The notes beneath the pieces are model-generated. The model was given only the letters and a program-made list of their open reading frames with translations, did not search any database and was not told the DNA's origin. The position numbers were made by a program, and so were the translations under genes. Source: CAITNM01 sp021298215 (lineage in GTDB: Bacteria > Pseudomonadota > Alphaproteobacteria > Paracaedibacterales > CAITNM01). From it: 64,000 nucleotides of DNA. Location: positions 62,001 through 126,000 of the forward strand of contig JBKCOJ010000005.1 of the NCBI GenBank assembly GCA_046309815.1, in the 5' to 3' direction. The stretch's first letter is position 1. The number at the start of each line of letters is the position of its first letter. Positions 41,450 to 50,542 of the stretch are shown here, piece after piece.

Positions 41450-42739
41450 ATGCAATTTTTAACTTTATTTTCTCCTATATTCTTGTTCCTAGGCCTTTTT
41501 GTTGGAAGTGGACTTCTCTTTACTTGGCAAGGAATTGAGCAAGCCTTTTACCAGATTGCCCCAACAGTTGCTATTCTGCCAGCTATTTTATTGGCTTTTC
41601 TCTTACTAAAAGAGCCTATGCAAGAACGCCTGCATAGCTTTTTAGATGGCTTGCGTCATCGAGATATTGTAACCATGTGCCTTATCTTCTTACTTGCTGG
41701 TGCTTTTAATGTGGTTACAAAATCCATAGGGTGTGTCGATGCAACCGTTAATCTAGTGCTATCTCTAATTCCAAGTCATTTTGTTTTGATTGGACTATTT
41801 TTAACCGCAGCTTTTATTTCAACAGCAATTGGAACATCAATGGGCACCATTGCTACTATGGGACCCATTGCAGTTGGTATCGCTAATCATGGAGTATTAC
41901 CAGTAGACTTGAGCATTGCAACCGTTGTAGGTGGATCTATGTTTGGAGACAGTCTATCTCCTGTTGGCGATACCACCATCGCTGCCGTTCTTTCACAAGA
42001 GGCTGACTTTCGTAAAAAACTAATTCTAAATTCGATTGTTGCATGCATTGCTGCTGTTATTATGCTAGGCATTTTATGGTTTATTCACACCTCCACAACA
42101 GAAATTGCACTCAGTGATTATCGATTAATTCTTATCGTCCCTTATATTACGCTAGTCTTAATGGCCTTCGCTGGATTCAATGTATTCCAGGTATTAATCT
42201 CAGGATTAATCATTGCTGGACTAATTGGTTTTTTCTGCAATGAATACAGTGTTGTAAATTTTTCAAAAGATATTGCAAAAGGCTTTGAAAGCATGCAAGA
42301 AATTTTTCTTCTCTCTCTCTTTGTAGGGGGTCTTGCAGGAATGCTTAGAAGCTTAGGGACAATGCACTATGTAACTGATTTCATTGGGAAAGCACATCAT
42401 TTAAGCAAACGTTCAGCTCAGCTAGTAATTGGTGCTATTGTATCAGTCTTTGATGTGCTAATTGCAAATAATTGCGTGGCAATTATTTTCAGTGGAGAAA
42501 TTGCTAAAACGATTGCTCATCGTTACAAGATCCCCAATCATTATACAGCAGCCTGGCTTGATATTTTCTCTTGTGTTTTTCAAGGAATTATTCCTTATGG
42601 GGCGCAAATTCTTCTCGCAAGCACTTTATCAGGGGTATCGCCATTAACAATAGCTGGGCAAGTTTATTATTGTTATATTCTTGGAGCTGTTGTTATTATT
42701 TATATTGTTTTGATGCCAATTAAAAAGGAAATTAAATAA
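41450..42739 (+). CDS. nhaC: Na+/H+ antiporter, NhaC family
   Basis: 429 aa from ATG 41450 (a TTG at 41414 is less likely). Multi-span protein with the NhaC hallmarks AIGTSMGTIATMGPIAVGIA near 131 and VGGSMFGDSLSPVGDTTIAA near 162, then a second repeat with CVFQGIIPYGAQILLASTLS near 380. It exchanges cytoplasmic sodium (or another cation or substrate) for protons at the inner membrane. An MFS gene starts 3 bp after its stop, so they form one transcript. Confidence 0.87.
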   Translation: MQFLTLFSPIFLFLGLFVGSGLLFTWQGIEQAFYQIAPTVAILPAILLAFLLLKEPMQERLHSFLDGLRHRDIVTMCLIFLLAGAFNVVTKSIGCVDATVNLVLSLIPSHFVLIGLFLTAAFISTAIGTSMGTIATMGPIAVGIANHGVLPVDLSIATVVGGSMFGDSLSPVGDTTIAAVLSQEADFRKKLILNSIVACIAAVIMLGILWFIHTSTTEIALSDYRLILIVPYITLVLMAFAGFNVFQVLISGLIIAGLIGFFCNEYSVVNFSKDIAKGFESMQEIFLLSLFVGGLAGMLRSLGTMHYVTDFIGKAHHLSKRSAQLVIGAIVSVFDVLIANNCVAIIFSGEIAKTIAHRYKIPNHYTAAWLDIFSCVFQGIIPYGAQILLASTLSGVSPLTIAGQVYYCYILGAVVIIYIVLMPIKKEIK

Positions 42740-42742
42740 CCA

Positions 42743-43897
42743 ATGCTGTTTGTCGCTGTTATTTTTATTCTTTTTCTCGCAGGTATGGAAGTTGATATTT
42801 TCATTCCAAGCTACCCTGAGCTTCAGCAACAATTTAATTTATCTCCGGCCACCGTGCAGCTTTGCTTAAGTTTAAATTTTCTTACTTATTGCATCGGCTC
42901 TTTATATGCGGGTGCTTTCGGAGATCGCTATGGGCTACGTCGTGTTATTTTGTCAGGACTATTAGTCTTTATTGCTGGAAGCATTTTCTGCAGTTTTGCA
43001 AACGATTTCTGTTCTATTTTAATTGGAAGAGCATTACAAGGACTAGGTATGGCTGCCCCCGCATCTCTTGGTTATGTTGTAATTTGTGAACAATATCCTG
43101 CTGAAAACCAAGCTGCCATGCTTGGAACACTCAACGGCATTATTACCGTAGGAATGGCTTTGGCTCCTGTTATTGGAAGTTACGTTACTCTGTATGCAGG
43201 TTGGCGTGGAAATTTCGTTATATTACTTGCGCTCGCATTAATAGCATTACTAGCGTGTGTGTTCGTAATGCCATGCGATCATCGCAATAACAAAGATGTT
43301 TCTCTACCCTTAATATCGTACAAGTCTGTCGTCATTTCAAAATCTTACTGGGCTTTATTATCTATTATTTTTGCCTATGCATGTTCTTACTGGATATTCA
43401 TTGGTATGGGATCTATTCTTTATATTGAAGGTTTTGGTATCCCACTTTCTGAGTTTGGTTTTTATCAGGGAGCCATCGCTGGATCTTTTGGACTTATTAG
43501 TTTCCTCAGCCCAAAATTCCTTAGTAAAATTGGTCATCGAAAATGCTTAAACATATCTGTGATTGTGGCCACCATGGTGGCAATAGCTCTCGGCTTAGTT
43601 GCTTTAACTGGTTTAAATAACCCATTATTAATCACTGGACTTATGTGTGTATTTGCAATGTTTATCGTTATGCCTGTCAACATTTTATATCCAATTTTAT
43701 TGGATGTAGTGCCGGATACAAAATCTCGCGCTGCTGCTCTTGGAAATGTTATGAGACTTGTAATTTCTGCAGTTTTCATTGAATTAGTAAGCTATGCCTA
43801 CAATGGAACCTTCTTTCATCTAGGCCTAGTGCTCTTTGTGTTCTCAATGGTTGGTTTTTTCCTCGCGCGATCTAAATTTATTTCTCATCTGGTGTAA
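42743..43897 (+). CDS. MFS transporter, Bcr/CflA-like (second copy)
   Basis: 384 aa. N-terminal AGMEVDIFIPSYPELQQQFN near 12 is the Bcr/CflA/AmpG-like span-1 motif; GAFGDRYGLRRVILSG near 53 is motif A; LIGRALQGLGMAAPASLGYV near 88 bears the span-4 Arg; MALAPVIGSYVTLYAGWRGNF near 134 is the span-5/6 region. Only distantly similar to the MFS gene at 40130, so not a fresh duplicate. Start ATG is 3 bp after nhaC. The last 20 bp overlap the convergent unknown gene. Confidence 0.85.
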   Translation: MLFVAVIFILFLAGMEVDIFIPSYPELQQQFNLSPATVQLCLSLNFLTYCIGSLYAGAFGDRYGLRRVILSGLLVFIAGSIFCSFANDFCSILIGRALQGLGMAAPASLGYVVICEQYPAENQAAMLGTLNGIITVGMALAPVIGSYVTLYAGWRGNFVILLALALIALLACVFVMPCDHRNNKDVSLPLISYKSVVISKSYWALLSIIFAYACSYWIFIGMGSILYIEGFGIPLSEFGFYQGAIAGSFGLISFLSPKFLSKIGHRKCLNISVIVATMVAIALGLVALTGLNNPLLITGLMCVFAMFIVMPVNILYPILLDVVPDTKSRAAALGNVMRLVISAVFIELVSYAYNGTFFHLGLVLFVFSMVGFFLARSKFISHLV

Positions 43898-45245
43898 AAG
43901 GAAATAACAATCCTTTACCCTCAGGTGAAAAAGCCATTTGGTCAGAGTCCCTTGGAAAATGAGGAGACCCTGAAATAGCCTCTTCTGAATGATACGGCGC
44001 TAGCTTTCCAAGATGACGGACTGCAGTTTCTATTGCTACTAACGATTCTCGGTATTTATCAGTGGGCACATATTCTACCCTCCAGGCACCAGTCTCCATA
44101 GCTTTCCTGCTAGGGTAAAGATCTTTAACTTTCCCCCATATATCTTTAAGGTTATTTTTTGAGTGCCCTGTGTCATTTTGCATTTCTGCATCTACCACCA
44201 AATGCTCTGGCCTGCAAACAGGAGAAGGGGCCCTAAATAATAACATAGGCTTACTTCTTTTTTCAGAACCTAAGTCGATGGCACCTATACAAAAGCTCCC
44301 GCTCCTAAAATTATTACCAATAGATTTAAAATTTGACGGCTCTACATAGGCAATAATTCCATCAAATTGCAAATCCGTTTTTTCTACAGGCAACTCTGAC
44401 CCTTCATTAATCACATGCACATTTTGTTTTTTCCACCTTGGTACGAGGCAAGAATTGAAAAGACCCACAGCAGTTTGACCTACACGCATACTTTGGAATC
44501 GCTTATCCACCATAGTACTACGTTCTGACGTTCCTTTGTAACATACCACATCACTTTCATCGATATTAGCGAGCCATATATCGCCAAGAACTTCTGTAGA
44601 CCGATCACTCATGGCGCCCAGAATTGTGTAAGTCACTGAAGATGGAAAATGTGGCTCACCATCTCCATCGTCATAAATTCCATCGGGTAATTCATAAAAT
44701 AATGGCATTAACGGATTAGGCAAAAAATTATACATTTGATATAGATGATTTATTTTTCTTGAAAATTTCTCTCTTGTGCCATATTTCCTTGTAAGAAAGG
44801 CATACCCATCTCCTCCTTCTTTCTCTACACTCTCTAGATAGGCCGTATTGATTTCAACAAGTCTATCGTAATCATCTGGGTGAGTTGGTGTTAAGATTAA
44901 ATGGGTGATTCTCTTTGACGAGATTAAAGAAGAACTAGCAATATTGTCAGCGCCTGGAAAAGGGACAACAATAGCAAATGGCCTACGTTGATTTGCAATC
45001 AATTGATCTTTTATAAAACTAGGAATTTCATCAGTAATGAAGTCAGCAGTTGTGAGTATAATTGATCTGGAGCCCAATTCATGCACGTGACGAGTGGGAG
45101 ATTGTTCAACAGCTCTTTTCACTGCTCTCACAGTTTCAGGAGTAAAAACCTTATTATCGCCAGTTTTTCTTGCTGGTGTTTTAAAGCTTGAAGCATCTTT
45201 TTTTCCAGCTCTTTCAGGGCTTGAGGGTTCTTCCATTGCTTGCAC
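43878..45245 (-). CDS. Unrecognised 455-aa protein, probably exported
   Basis: I do not recognise this family. From GTG 45245 the product begins MQAMEEPSSPERAGKKD, a disordered charged segment to about 45. A mixed alpha/beta region follows: IILTTADFITDEIPSFIKDQ, RRPFAIVVPFPGADN, THLILTPTHPDDYDRLVEIN. The middle part (VTYTILGAMSDRSTEVLGDI near 205 to about 290) faintly recalls a GNAT-type motif, but not enough to call. Upstream codons 45290-45246 in frame read IKFLFVLFIGIFVLKV before QA-ME, a textbook Sec signal peptide with an AxA-like end (VQA), but the would-be start is ATA. Candidate secreted or periplasmic protein. Confidence 0.6.
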   Translation of the reverse strand: MQAMEEPSSPERAGKKDASSFKTPARKTGDNKVFTPETVRAVKRAVEQSPTRHVHELGSRSIILTTADFITDEIPSFIKDQLIANQRRPFAIVVPFPGADNIASSSLISSKRITHLILTPTHPDDYDRLVEINTAYLESVEKEGGDGYAFLTRKYGTREKFSRKINHLYQMYNFLPNPLMPLFYELPDGIYDDGDGEPHFPSSVTYTILGAMSDRSTEVLGDIWLANIDESDVVCYKGTSERSTMVDKRFQSMRVGQTAVGLFNSCLVPRWKKQNVHVINEGSELPVEKTDLQFDGIIAYVEPSNFKSIGNNFRSGSFCIGAIDLGSEKRSKPMLLFRAPSPVCRPEHLVVDAEMQNDTGHSKNNLKDIWGKVKDLYPSRKAMETGAWRVEYVPTDKYRESLVAIETAVRHLGKLAPYHSEEAISGSPHFPRDSDQMAFSPEGKGLLFPFTPDEK

Positions 45246-45370
45246 TTTTAAAACGAAAATACCAATAAATAAAACAAATAAAAATTTTATAACTAAAGAT
45301 TCTTAAAGAATTCATGTGCGTAATATAATAAGTCTTGTTGATTAATAAAAGATTAAAATTTAATTACAAA

Positions 45371-45402
45371 TATAAAAAAATTTATGATGCTCTAAAGCAT
45401 CA
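45371..45402 (-). terminator. Hairpin with minus-strand T-tract
   Basis: TGATGCT-CTAA-AGCATCA (45385-45402) is a perfect 7-bp stem with a tetraloop. On the minus strand it is followed within four bases by TTTTTTT, a terminator-like layout. No minus-strand gene ends upstream of it. It may insulate the unknown gene or act in the 5' region of the lipoprotein gene. Confidence 0.4.
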
Positions 45403-45507
45403 CTACACTTATCAACAGACCTACAAAAAGAACCTATGAATAACCCAACCTCTAGTCAAATATCCCGAAACGTTTTATTATTTGTTATCAATCTATGTAA
45501 TTACTCA

Positions 45508-46005
45508 ATGAAGATGAAAAAGATATTTTTAGTTGCAGGTGCAACATTACCTTTGTTTTTAACAAACTGTGCTCCTAAATTAGGCGGCAGTGATTATGCT
45601 ATGGCCGATGTTGGAGCGAATAGCCTAAGTTTAAGAGGAACAATTGTCGCTATCAGGACAGTTAACATTAATGCTTCACAGCCAAATCAACCTGGCGTAG
45701 GCGCCGCTGTTGGCGCTGTATCAGGCGCAGTCATAGGCAATGTTGTTAGCAACCACGGACCATTCACAACCTTGGCTGGTGGTTTATTAGGAGGTGTAGG
45801 CGGGCACTATGCTGAACAAGCACTTACATCACAAGAAGGATTCGAATACACCGTTGAGCTTGAAAATGGTCAAGTTCAAACAATTGCTCAAGGCGCAGAA
45901 CCAAGAATGTCAGTTGGCCAACGAGTTATTGTTGTATTAAACAATAAAGGGGTTAATGGCCAAGGAGCTCGTTCTCGAGTCATCCCAGATAATTCTAGCC
46001 GCTAA
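45508..46005 (+). CDS. Outer-membrane lipoprotein with glycine zipper (SlyB/Pcp-like)
   Basis: 165 aa from ATG 45508 (an ATG at 45436 would put 24 residues before the signal peptide). Signal peptide KMKKIFLVAGATLPLFLTNC ends in a lipobox-like LTNC, with Asn at -1, unusual. A glycine-zipper domain follows near residue 75 (GVGAAVGAVSGAVIGNVVS and LAGGLLGGVGGHYAEQ), then a small beta domain (YTVELENGQVQTIAQG, VGQRVIVVLNN). This is the SlyB/Pcp 17-kDa antigen architecture, a common abundant lipoprotein of Rickettsiales and other alphaproteobacteria. It directly precedes tolQ. Confidence 0.82.
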   Translation: MKMKKIFLVAGATLPLFLTNCAPKLGGSDYAMADVGANSLSLRGTIVAIRTVNINASQPNQPGVGAAVGAVSGAVIGNVVSNHGPFTTLAGGLLGGVGGHYAEQALTSQEGFEYTVELENGQVQTIAQGAEPRMSVGQRVIVVLNNKGVNGQGARSRVIPDNSSR

Positions 46006-46021
46006 TCATTAAGAGGAAAAT

Positions 46022-46801
46022 ATGGACGCTCAATCTGCAGCAGTTGCAGCCGCCGCAACGATACAATCGGCAAATGATGTAGCTGTACAAACAATGGCAC
46101 AAGTTGGCCCTAGTGTAGCAAAGCATCTCTCTATGTGGGATATGTTTTGGGGGGCTGACATCATTATCAAACTAGTTATGGTAGGATTAATTCTGGCTTC
46201 TGTTTGGTCGTGGACAATTATTTTTCATAAAGTTATTAGAATGCATCGCTTAAATAATCTAGCGGATCAGTTTGAAGAATCATTTTGGTCAGGCGGCCCG
46301 CTGGATGACTTGTTTAATCGTTTGCAGAATAAATACACAGACCCAATGTCTTCAGTTTTTTGCGCAGCTATGCGTGAATGGCGACGATCCACGTCAAAAG
46401 GTTATGCTAAGGCAGCGAACCTAAGAGGAACGCTTGAACAACGCATTGAGAGAGTCATGCAAGTAACAGTTAGTCGCGAAATGGACCAGCTAGAACGTCA
46501 TATGGGCTTTTTAGCCTCTCTAGGAGCAAATGCGGTAATTGTTGGACTATTCGGGACTGTTTTAGGCATCATGAATAGCTTTGAAAACATCGCCACCATG
46601 CAAAATACCAATCTTGCGGTTGTTGCGCCAGGTATTGCCGAGGCATTATTTGCTACAGCTATCGGGCTCATTGCTGCTATTCCAGCAGCCATTGCTTATA
46701 ATAAATTATCTAGTGATTTCAATCGCTATGGAAATCGTTTGGATGCGTTTGTAGGCGAGTTTAGCTCGATTATTTCTCGTCAACTAGAAGAGCACGGCTA
46801 A
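46022..46801 (+). CDS. tolQ: Tol-Pal system proton channel subunit TolQ
   Basis: 259 aa, MotA/TolQ/ExbB family. Three spans: residues 46-68 (IIIKLVMVGLILASVWSWTI), about 165-185 (LGANAVIVGLFGTVLGIMNS) and 200-225 (GIAEALFATAIGLIAAIPAA, with the conserved Thr of the proton path). A large cytoplasmic loop lies between. The first 30 residues are an Ala-rich extension. AAGAGGAAAAT is a strong ribosome binding site. Forms the inner-membrane motor with TolR, whose ATG overlaps by 1 bp. Confidence 0.95.
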   Translation: MDAQSAAVAAAATIQSANDVAVQTMAQVGPSVAKHLSMWDMFWGADIIIKLVMVGLILASVWSWTIIFHKVIRMHRLNNLADQFEESFWSGGPLDDLFNRLQNKYTDPMSSVFCAAMREWRRSTSKGYAKAANLRGTLEQRIERVMQVTVSREMDQLERHMGFLASLGANAVIVGLFGTVLGIMNSFENIATMQNTNLAVVAPGIAEALFATAIGLIAAIPAAIAYNKLSSDFNRYGNRLDAFVGEFSSIISRQLEEHG

Positions 46802-47247
46802 TGGCTGGCGGACATTTTCATTCTTTGAGCAGAAAGTCTTCGAGAAGGCGTAATACTGGATTTAACTCCAGCATAAACATCACACCTTTAGTGGATGTTA
46901 TGTTGGTGCTGCTTATTATTTTTATGGTGACAGCTCCCATGCTAACTGTTGGGGTGCCTGTAGATTTACCAAAAACGCAAGCAGCACAAATGAACGATAG
47001 TATAGAACCTCTCGTTGTCAGTATTAACGCAAAAGGCGAAACATATATTCAAGAAGCTCTTGTGCCGATATCTTCAATAATTGATAGATTAAAAGCCATT
47101 ACCAATAACAATACCGAAGCTAAAATTTATGTAAGAGGCGATAGAAAAATTGCTTACGGTAAAGTCATGGAATTAATGGGTGCCATTGCTGCAGCAGGCT
47201 TTCAAAAAGTTTCGTTGATTGCTGAATTGCCCTCAGCGACAAGGTAA
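46801..47247 (+). CDS. tolR: Tol-Pal system protein TolR
   Basis: 148 aa, ExbD/TolR family. One span with the protonatable Asp in INITPLVDVMLVLLIIFMV (about residues 27-45), followed by TVGVPVDLPKTQA and a periplasmic domain ending KVMELMGAIAAAGFQKVSLI near 125. It is the proton-responsive partner of TolQ and binds peptidoglycan from the periplasm. It starts on the last base of the tolQ stop. Confidence 0.95.
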   Translation: MAGGHFHSLSRKSSRRRNTGFNSSINITPLVDVMLVLLIIFMVTAPMLTVGVPVDLPKTQAAQMNDSIEPLVVSINAKGETYIQEALVPISSIIDRLKAITNNNTEAKIYVRGDRKIAYGKVMELMGAIAAAGFQKVSLIAELPSATR

Positions 47248-47250
47248 ATT

Positions 47251-48168
47251 ATGCGTAAAGCACTCCTCTATTCTGCTTTATTACATATTATCATTTTTCT
47301 AGTCGTTTATTTTGACTTACGCTTTGCACTTTTTCAAAGGATGGATACCTCACAAGCCATGATTTTTGATTTTGTTGCAATTAGCGATAAGTCTGCTGCT
47401 CCGAAGCGTTCCGTTGCGCCAGCTCCTGAAGAAACGGCAAAAGAAGAAATTAAGGAACAAGAAAAAAAGGAAGAATTAAAAAAGCAAGAAACTCCTGAAC
47501 CAGAAAAACAGAAAGAGCCCGAAAAGCCTAAAGAACCCGAAAAACCAAAAGAACAAGAAGCAAAAAAAGAGAAACCTAAGGAAGAGACTATTCCTAAAAA
47601 GAAAGACAAAGATAAACCAAAGAAAGAAGAAAAAAAGAAGGACGAACCTAAGAAGAAAGAAAAAAAGACACCTAAAAAAGCAGAAGTTGACCTAACAAAA
47701 CCCAAGCCAAAAGGTACAAAAGAAGACGCAAACGACAAGAAACCTAAAGCAAAGAAAAAAAGCATTGATGATGTCTTAAGCAAAGTTACTGATGATACGG
47801 ATGCTATAGACGCCCTTATTGGAGAAGAAGGCGCTGACGTTGATAATTTAGGACCTGTTGTAACAGCTTCTGAAATTGATGCTGTGCGAGCGAAAATTCG
47901 CCCCTGTTGGTCGGTACCAGCTGGAGCAAAAGGAGCAAAAGATCTAGTGGTTGATATTGATATGGAGCTTAATGCGGATGGAACTGTTATTAAGGCTGAT
48001 GTTGTTGACAAACGCCGCATGGCGAATGATCCATACTATAATGTGGCAGCAGAAAGTGCGCAAAGAGCAGTACTTGACCCTAAATGTAATCCTCTGCCAT
48101 TACCTAAAGGCAAATTTAATCAGTGGAAAAATATGACCATGAGCTTTAATCCCAAAGATATGTTTTAA
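47251..48168 (+). CDS. tolA: TolA-like energy transducer
   Basis: 305 aa. N-terminal span (SALLHIIIFLVVYFDLRFAL near 8-27), a long K/E/P-rich linker from about 50 to 170 (runs of EKPKEPEKPKE type, many KKKE), then a C-terminal TolA/TonB-like domain from about 210 (IRPCWSVPAGAKGAKDLVVD, ESAQRAVLDPKCNPLPLPKG, WKNMTMSFNP). It spans the periplasm to contact Pal. The linker is a low-complexity tract prone to slippage. No tolB follows; lpxB does. Confidence 0.88.
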   Translation: MRKALLYSALLHIIIFLVVYFDLRFALFQRMDTSQAMIFDFVAISDKSAAPKRSVAPAPEETAKEEIKEQEKKEELKKQETPEPEKQKEPEKPKEPEKPKEQEAKKEKPKEETIPKKKDKDKPKKEEKKKDEPKKKEKKTPKKAEVDLTKPKPKGTKEDANDKKPKAKKKSIDDVLSKVTDDTDAIDALIGEEGADVDNLGPVVTASEIDAVRAKIRPCWSVPAGAKGAKDLVVDIDMELNADGTVIKADVVDKRRMANDPYYNVAAESAQRAVLDPKCNPLPLPKGKFNQWKNMTMSFNPKDMF

Positions 48169-48169
48169 C

Positions 48170-49306
48170 ATGACTAAGCGCATTTTTATTATTGCAGGAG
48201 AAGCTTCTGGAGATTTTCTGGGCGCACGACTTTTACAATCATTAAAAGCACAACAGAGCAATTTAGAAATTGCTGGAATTGGTGGCAATCAAATGCAAGA
48301 GCAAGGACTCAAAAGCTTATTTCCGATGTCTGAAATCTCTCTGTATGGAATTTTTGAGCTCATTCCGCATTTATTCAGCATACTAAAACGCATTCAGCAA
48401 ACTAAACAAGCTATTAAAAATTTCAAACCAAATGTGGTCGTAACTATTGATTCTCCAGGATTTACTCTACGAATTGCCAGATACGTTAAAAAACTAAAAA
48501 TCCCAGTTGTACATTATGTTGCACCCTCCGTTTGGGCATTACGTCCTGGTCGTGCAAAAAAACTTGCACAAAGAGTTGGTGTCGATCACCTTTTGTGCTT
48601 GCTACCTTTCGAGCCTCCTTATTTTGAGTGCCATGGCCTTTCCACAACATTTGTAGGGCACCCTATTACGGAAATAGATTTGCCAGAAGACAAAAATTTT
48701 CGGGAATCATTAGGCTTTAGCAGAGAAGCAACCCTCGTTTGCTTATTACCCGGCAGCCGAAAAAGTGAAATTCAAAATTTACTGCAGATATTTTTGAAAA
48801 CAGTAGAAAAGCTATCACAAAATAGACGCATTGAAGTCGTACTACCTACATTACCCCACTTAATTCCTCTTATTGAACCATTTATAAAGAATTCAACTAT
48901 TCCTATAAAAATAGTCACCACCGCTCAAGAAAAATGGAAAGCATTTATGCAAAGCAGCATCGCGCTTGCTGCAAGTGGAACTGTGAGCTTAGAGCTTGCA
49001 TATGTTGGCGTACCACAAGTTATTGCTTACAAGCTATCAAAACTTACATACTGGATTGCCAGGCTTTTAGTTTCCACACAATACGTCAGCCTTGTAAATA
49101 TTCTAACTAAAGAAATGGTTGTACCTGAACTTCTACAAAACGAATGCTCTGTTGATATTTTATATAAAAAACTTGACGGCATATTAAGCGACAGCAAGCT
49201 ACAAAAACAGACAAGACAAAAGTACGTCGAAGCAATTAATATGTTAAAAATTCCTCAAGCAAAACCTAGCGAAATTGCAGCGTCTGTGATTAAAAAATTT
49301 TTGTAA
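48170..49306 (+). CDS. lpxB: Lipid-A-disaccharide synthase
   Basis: 378 aa, GT19. IFIIAGEASGDFLGARLL at 4-21 (LpxB-specific GEASGD), GIGGNQMQEQGL near 37, VTIDSPGFTLRIARYVK near 86, HYVAPSVWALRPGRAKKL near 115, FVGHPI near 161, CLLPGSRKSEIQNLL near 188 and ALAASGTVSLELAYVGVPQV near 264. It joins UDP-diacyl-GlcN and lipid X during lipid A synthesis. It begins one base after tolA, so it shares the tol transcript. Confidence 0.96.
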   Translation: MTKRIFIIAGEASGDFLGARLLQSLKAQQSNLEIAGIGGNQMQEQGLKSLFPMSEISLYGIFELIPHLFSILKRIQQTKQAIKNFKPNVVVTIDSPGFTLRIARYVKKLKIPVVHYVAPSVWALRPGRAKKLAQRVGVDHLLCLLPFEPPYFECHGLSTTFVGHPITEIDLPEDKNFRESLGFSREATLVCLLPGSRKSEIQNLLQIFLKTVEKLSQNRRIEVVLPTLPHLIPLIEPFIKNSTIPIKIVTTAQEKWKAFMQSSIALAASGTVSLELAYVGVPQVIAYKLSKLTYWIARLLVSTQYVSLVNILTKEMVVPELLQNECSVDILYKKLDGILSDSKLQKQTRQKYVEAINMLKIPQAKPSEIAASVIKKFL

Positions 49307-49347
49307 TTCCTCTCTAACTCACATTATACAAGCGCTCTTTTGGTAAA

Positions 49348-50376
49348 CTAATGTCTGTTGTAAAAATTTTTAATTTCACCAATAACAACGCTAATATCAT
49401 CCTTATTTACATCCAGATGTGTTACCAATCTAATTAATCCCAATTTATTTGGTTGCGCTGGAAGTTTAATCCCTTTTTGTTGAAGATAGAGGTGCAATTC
49501 TTTATACTGCGTCGGAACTTTTATAAAAAGCATATTTGTATGTAAAGATCCTGGCTCTACTTCGATTTCACTTATTGTTTCCAAGGATTGGTTAAGGAAT
49601 TGAGCATTTGCATGGTCATTCTTTAAACGAGCGACATTATTTTCAAGAGCATAAATACATGCTGCCGCCATAATACCAGCCTGACGCATACCGCCACCTA
49701 AAACTTTACGCCACCGTCTTGCGTGCTGTATAAATTCTTTTCTTCCACATAAAGCAGAGCCCATTGGAGCGCCCAGTCCCTTTGAAAAACAAATGGAAAT
49801 AGAGTCAAATCCATGGCTAATTTTATTCAACTCAACATTCAATTGTACGGCTGCATTAAAAACTCTAGCTCCATCAAGATGAAGCTTTAATACCTTCTCT
49901 TTACAAAAATGTCGCACCTGCTCCAAATAAGAAAGAGGTAAGACCTTACCGTTCGTTGTATTCTCAAGACACAATAATTTTGTACGAGCAAGATGATCAT
50001 CAATTGGTTTAATAGCTCTACCAACTTTTTCTAAACATAAAGAGCCATCTTTTTCAAAATCCAATGGCTGCGGCTGAATACTCCCAAGCACAGCAGCACC
50101 CCCGCCCTCCCAAAGGTAAGTGTGAGCTGTTTGTCCTACAATATATTCGTCTCCTCGCTCACAATGAGACATTAGGCTCGCCAAATTAGCTTGGGTTCCG
50201 GAAGGAAAAAAAAGGCCAGCCTCTTTTTCTGCTTGTTCTGCAATCATTTTTTCAAGCTTAATCACTGTTGGATCTTCTGCAAAGACATCATCTCCAACAG
50301 GAGCTAGCATCATTGCATCAAGCATCTCTTTATTTGGTTTTGTTACGGTATCACTTCTCAAATCAATCGTTTTCAT
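49348..50376 (-). CDS. ltaE: Low-specificity L-threonine aldolase
   Basis: 342-aa PLP fold-type I enzyme. It opens with TIDLRSDTVTKPNKEMLDAM, then GDDVFAEDPTVIKLEKMIAE near 29, FFPSGTQANLASLMSHCERG near 56, LHLDGARVFNAAVQL near 166 and the Schiff-base Lys in SICFSKGLGAPMGSALCG near 196. It cleaves threonine or allo-threonine to glycine and acetaldehyde, a plausible glycine source in an auxotroph. Stands alone between convergent lpxB and divergent fliI. Confidence 0.93.
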   Translation of the reverse strand: MKTIDLRSDTVTKPNKEMLDAMMLAPVGDDVFAEDPTVIKLEKMIAEQAEKEAGLFFPSGTQANLASLMSHCERGDEYIVGQTAHTYLWEGGGAAVLGSIQPQPLDFEKDGSLCLEKVGRAIKPIDDHLARTKLLCLENTTNGKVLPLSYLEQVRHFCKEKVLKLHLDGARVFNAAVQLNVELNKISHGFDSISICFSKGLGAPMGSALCGRKEFIQHARRWRKVLGGGMRQAGIMAAACIYALENNVARLKNDHANAQFLNQSLETISEIEVEPGSLHTNMLFIKVPTQYKELHLYLQQKGIKLPAQPNKLGLIRLVTHLDVNKDDISVVIGEIKNFYNRH

Positions 50377-50542
50377 GGTGCCCTAGCTCAACTTATTCTT
50401 AGTAATCTTCTTTTTAAGAGTGAGATCAGCGGTCAAGATCTGTCAATACGAATCATAAAATCTTTGCATTTGAAAATGATAAAAAAATCTTGCTTTTATA
50501 TTCTAATATGCGAAACACTATAAGCATCCCCGCAAAAGTTAA

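Noticed and set aside
47334..48020. A 228-codon open frame on the minus strand rich in Ser and Phe
   Set aside because: It is the complement of the K/E/P-rich linker of tolA; the low-complexity coding strand removes stop codons from the antisense frame. tolA has clear N- and C-terminal domains and neighbours on the plus strand.
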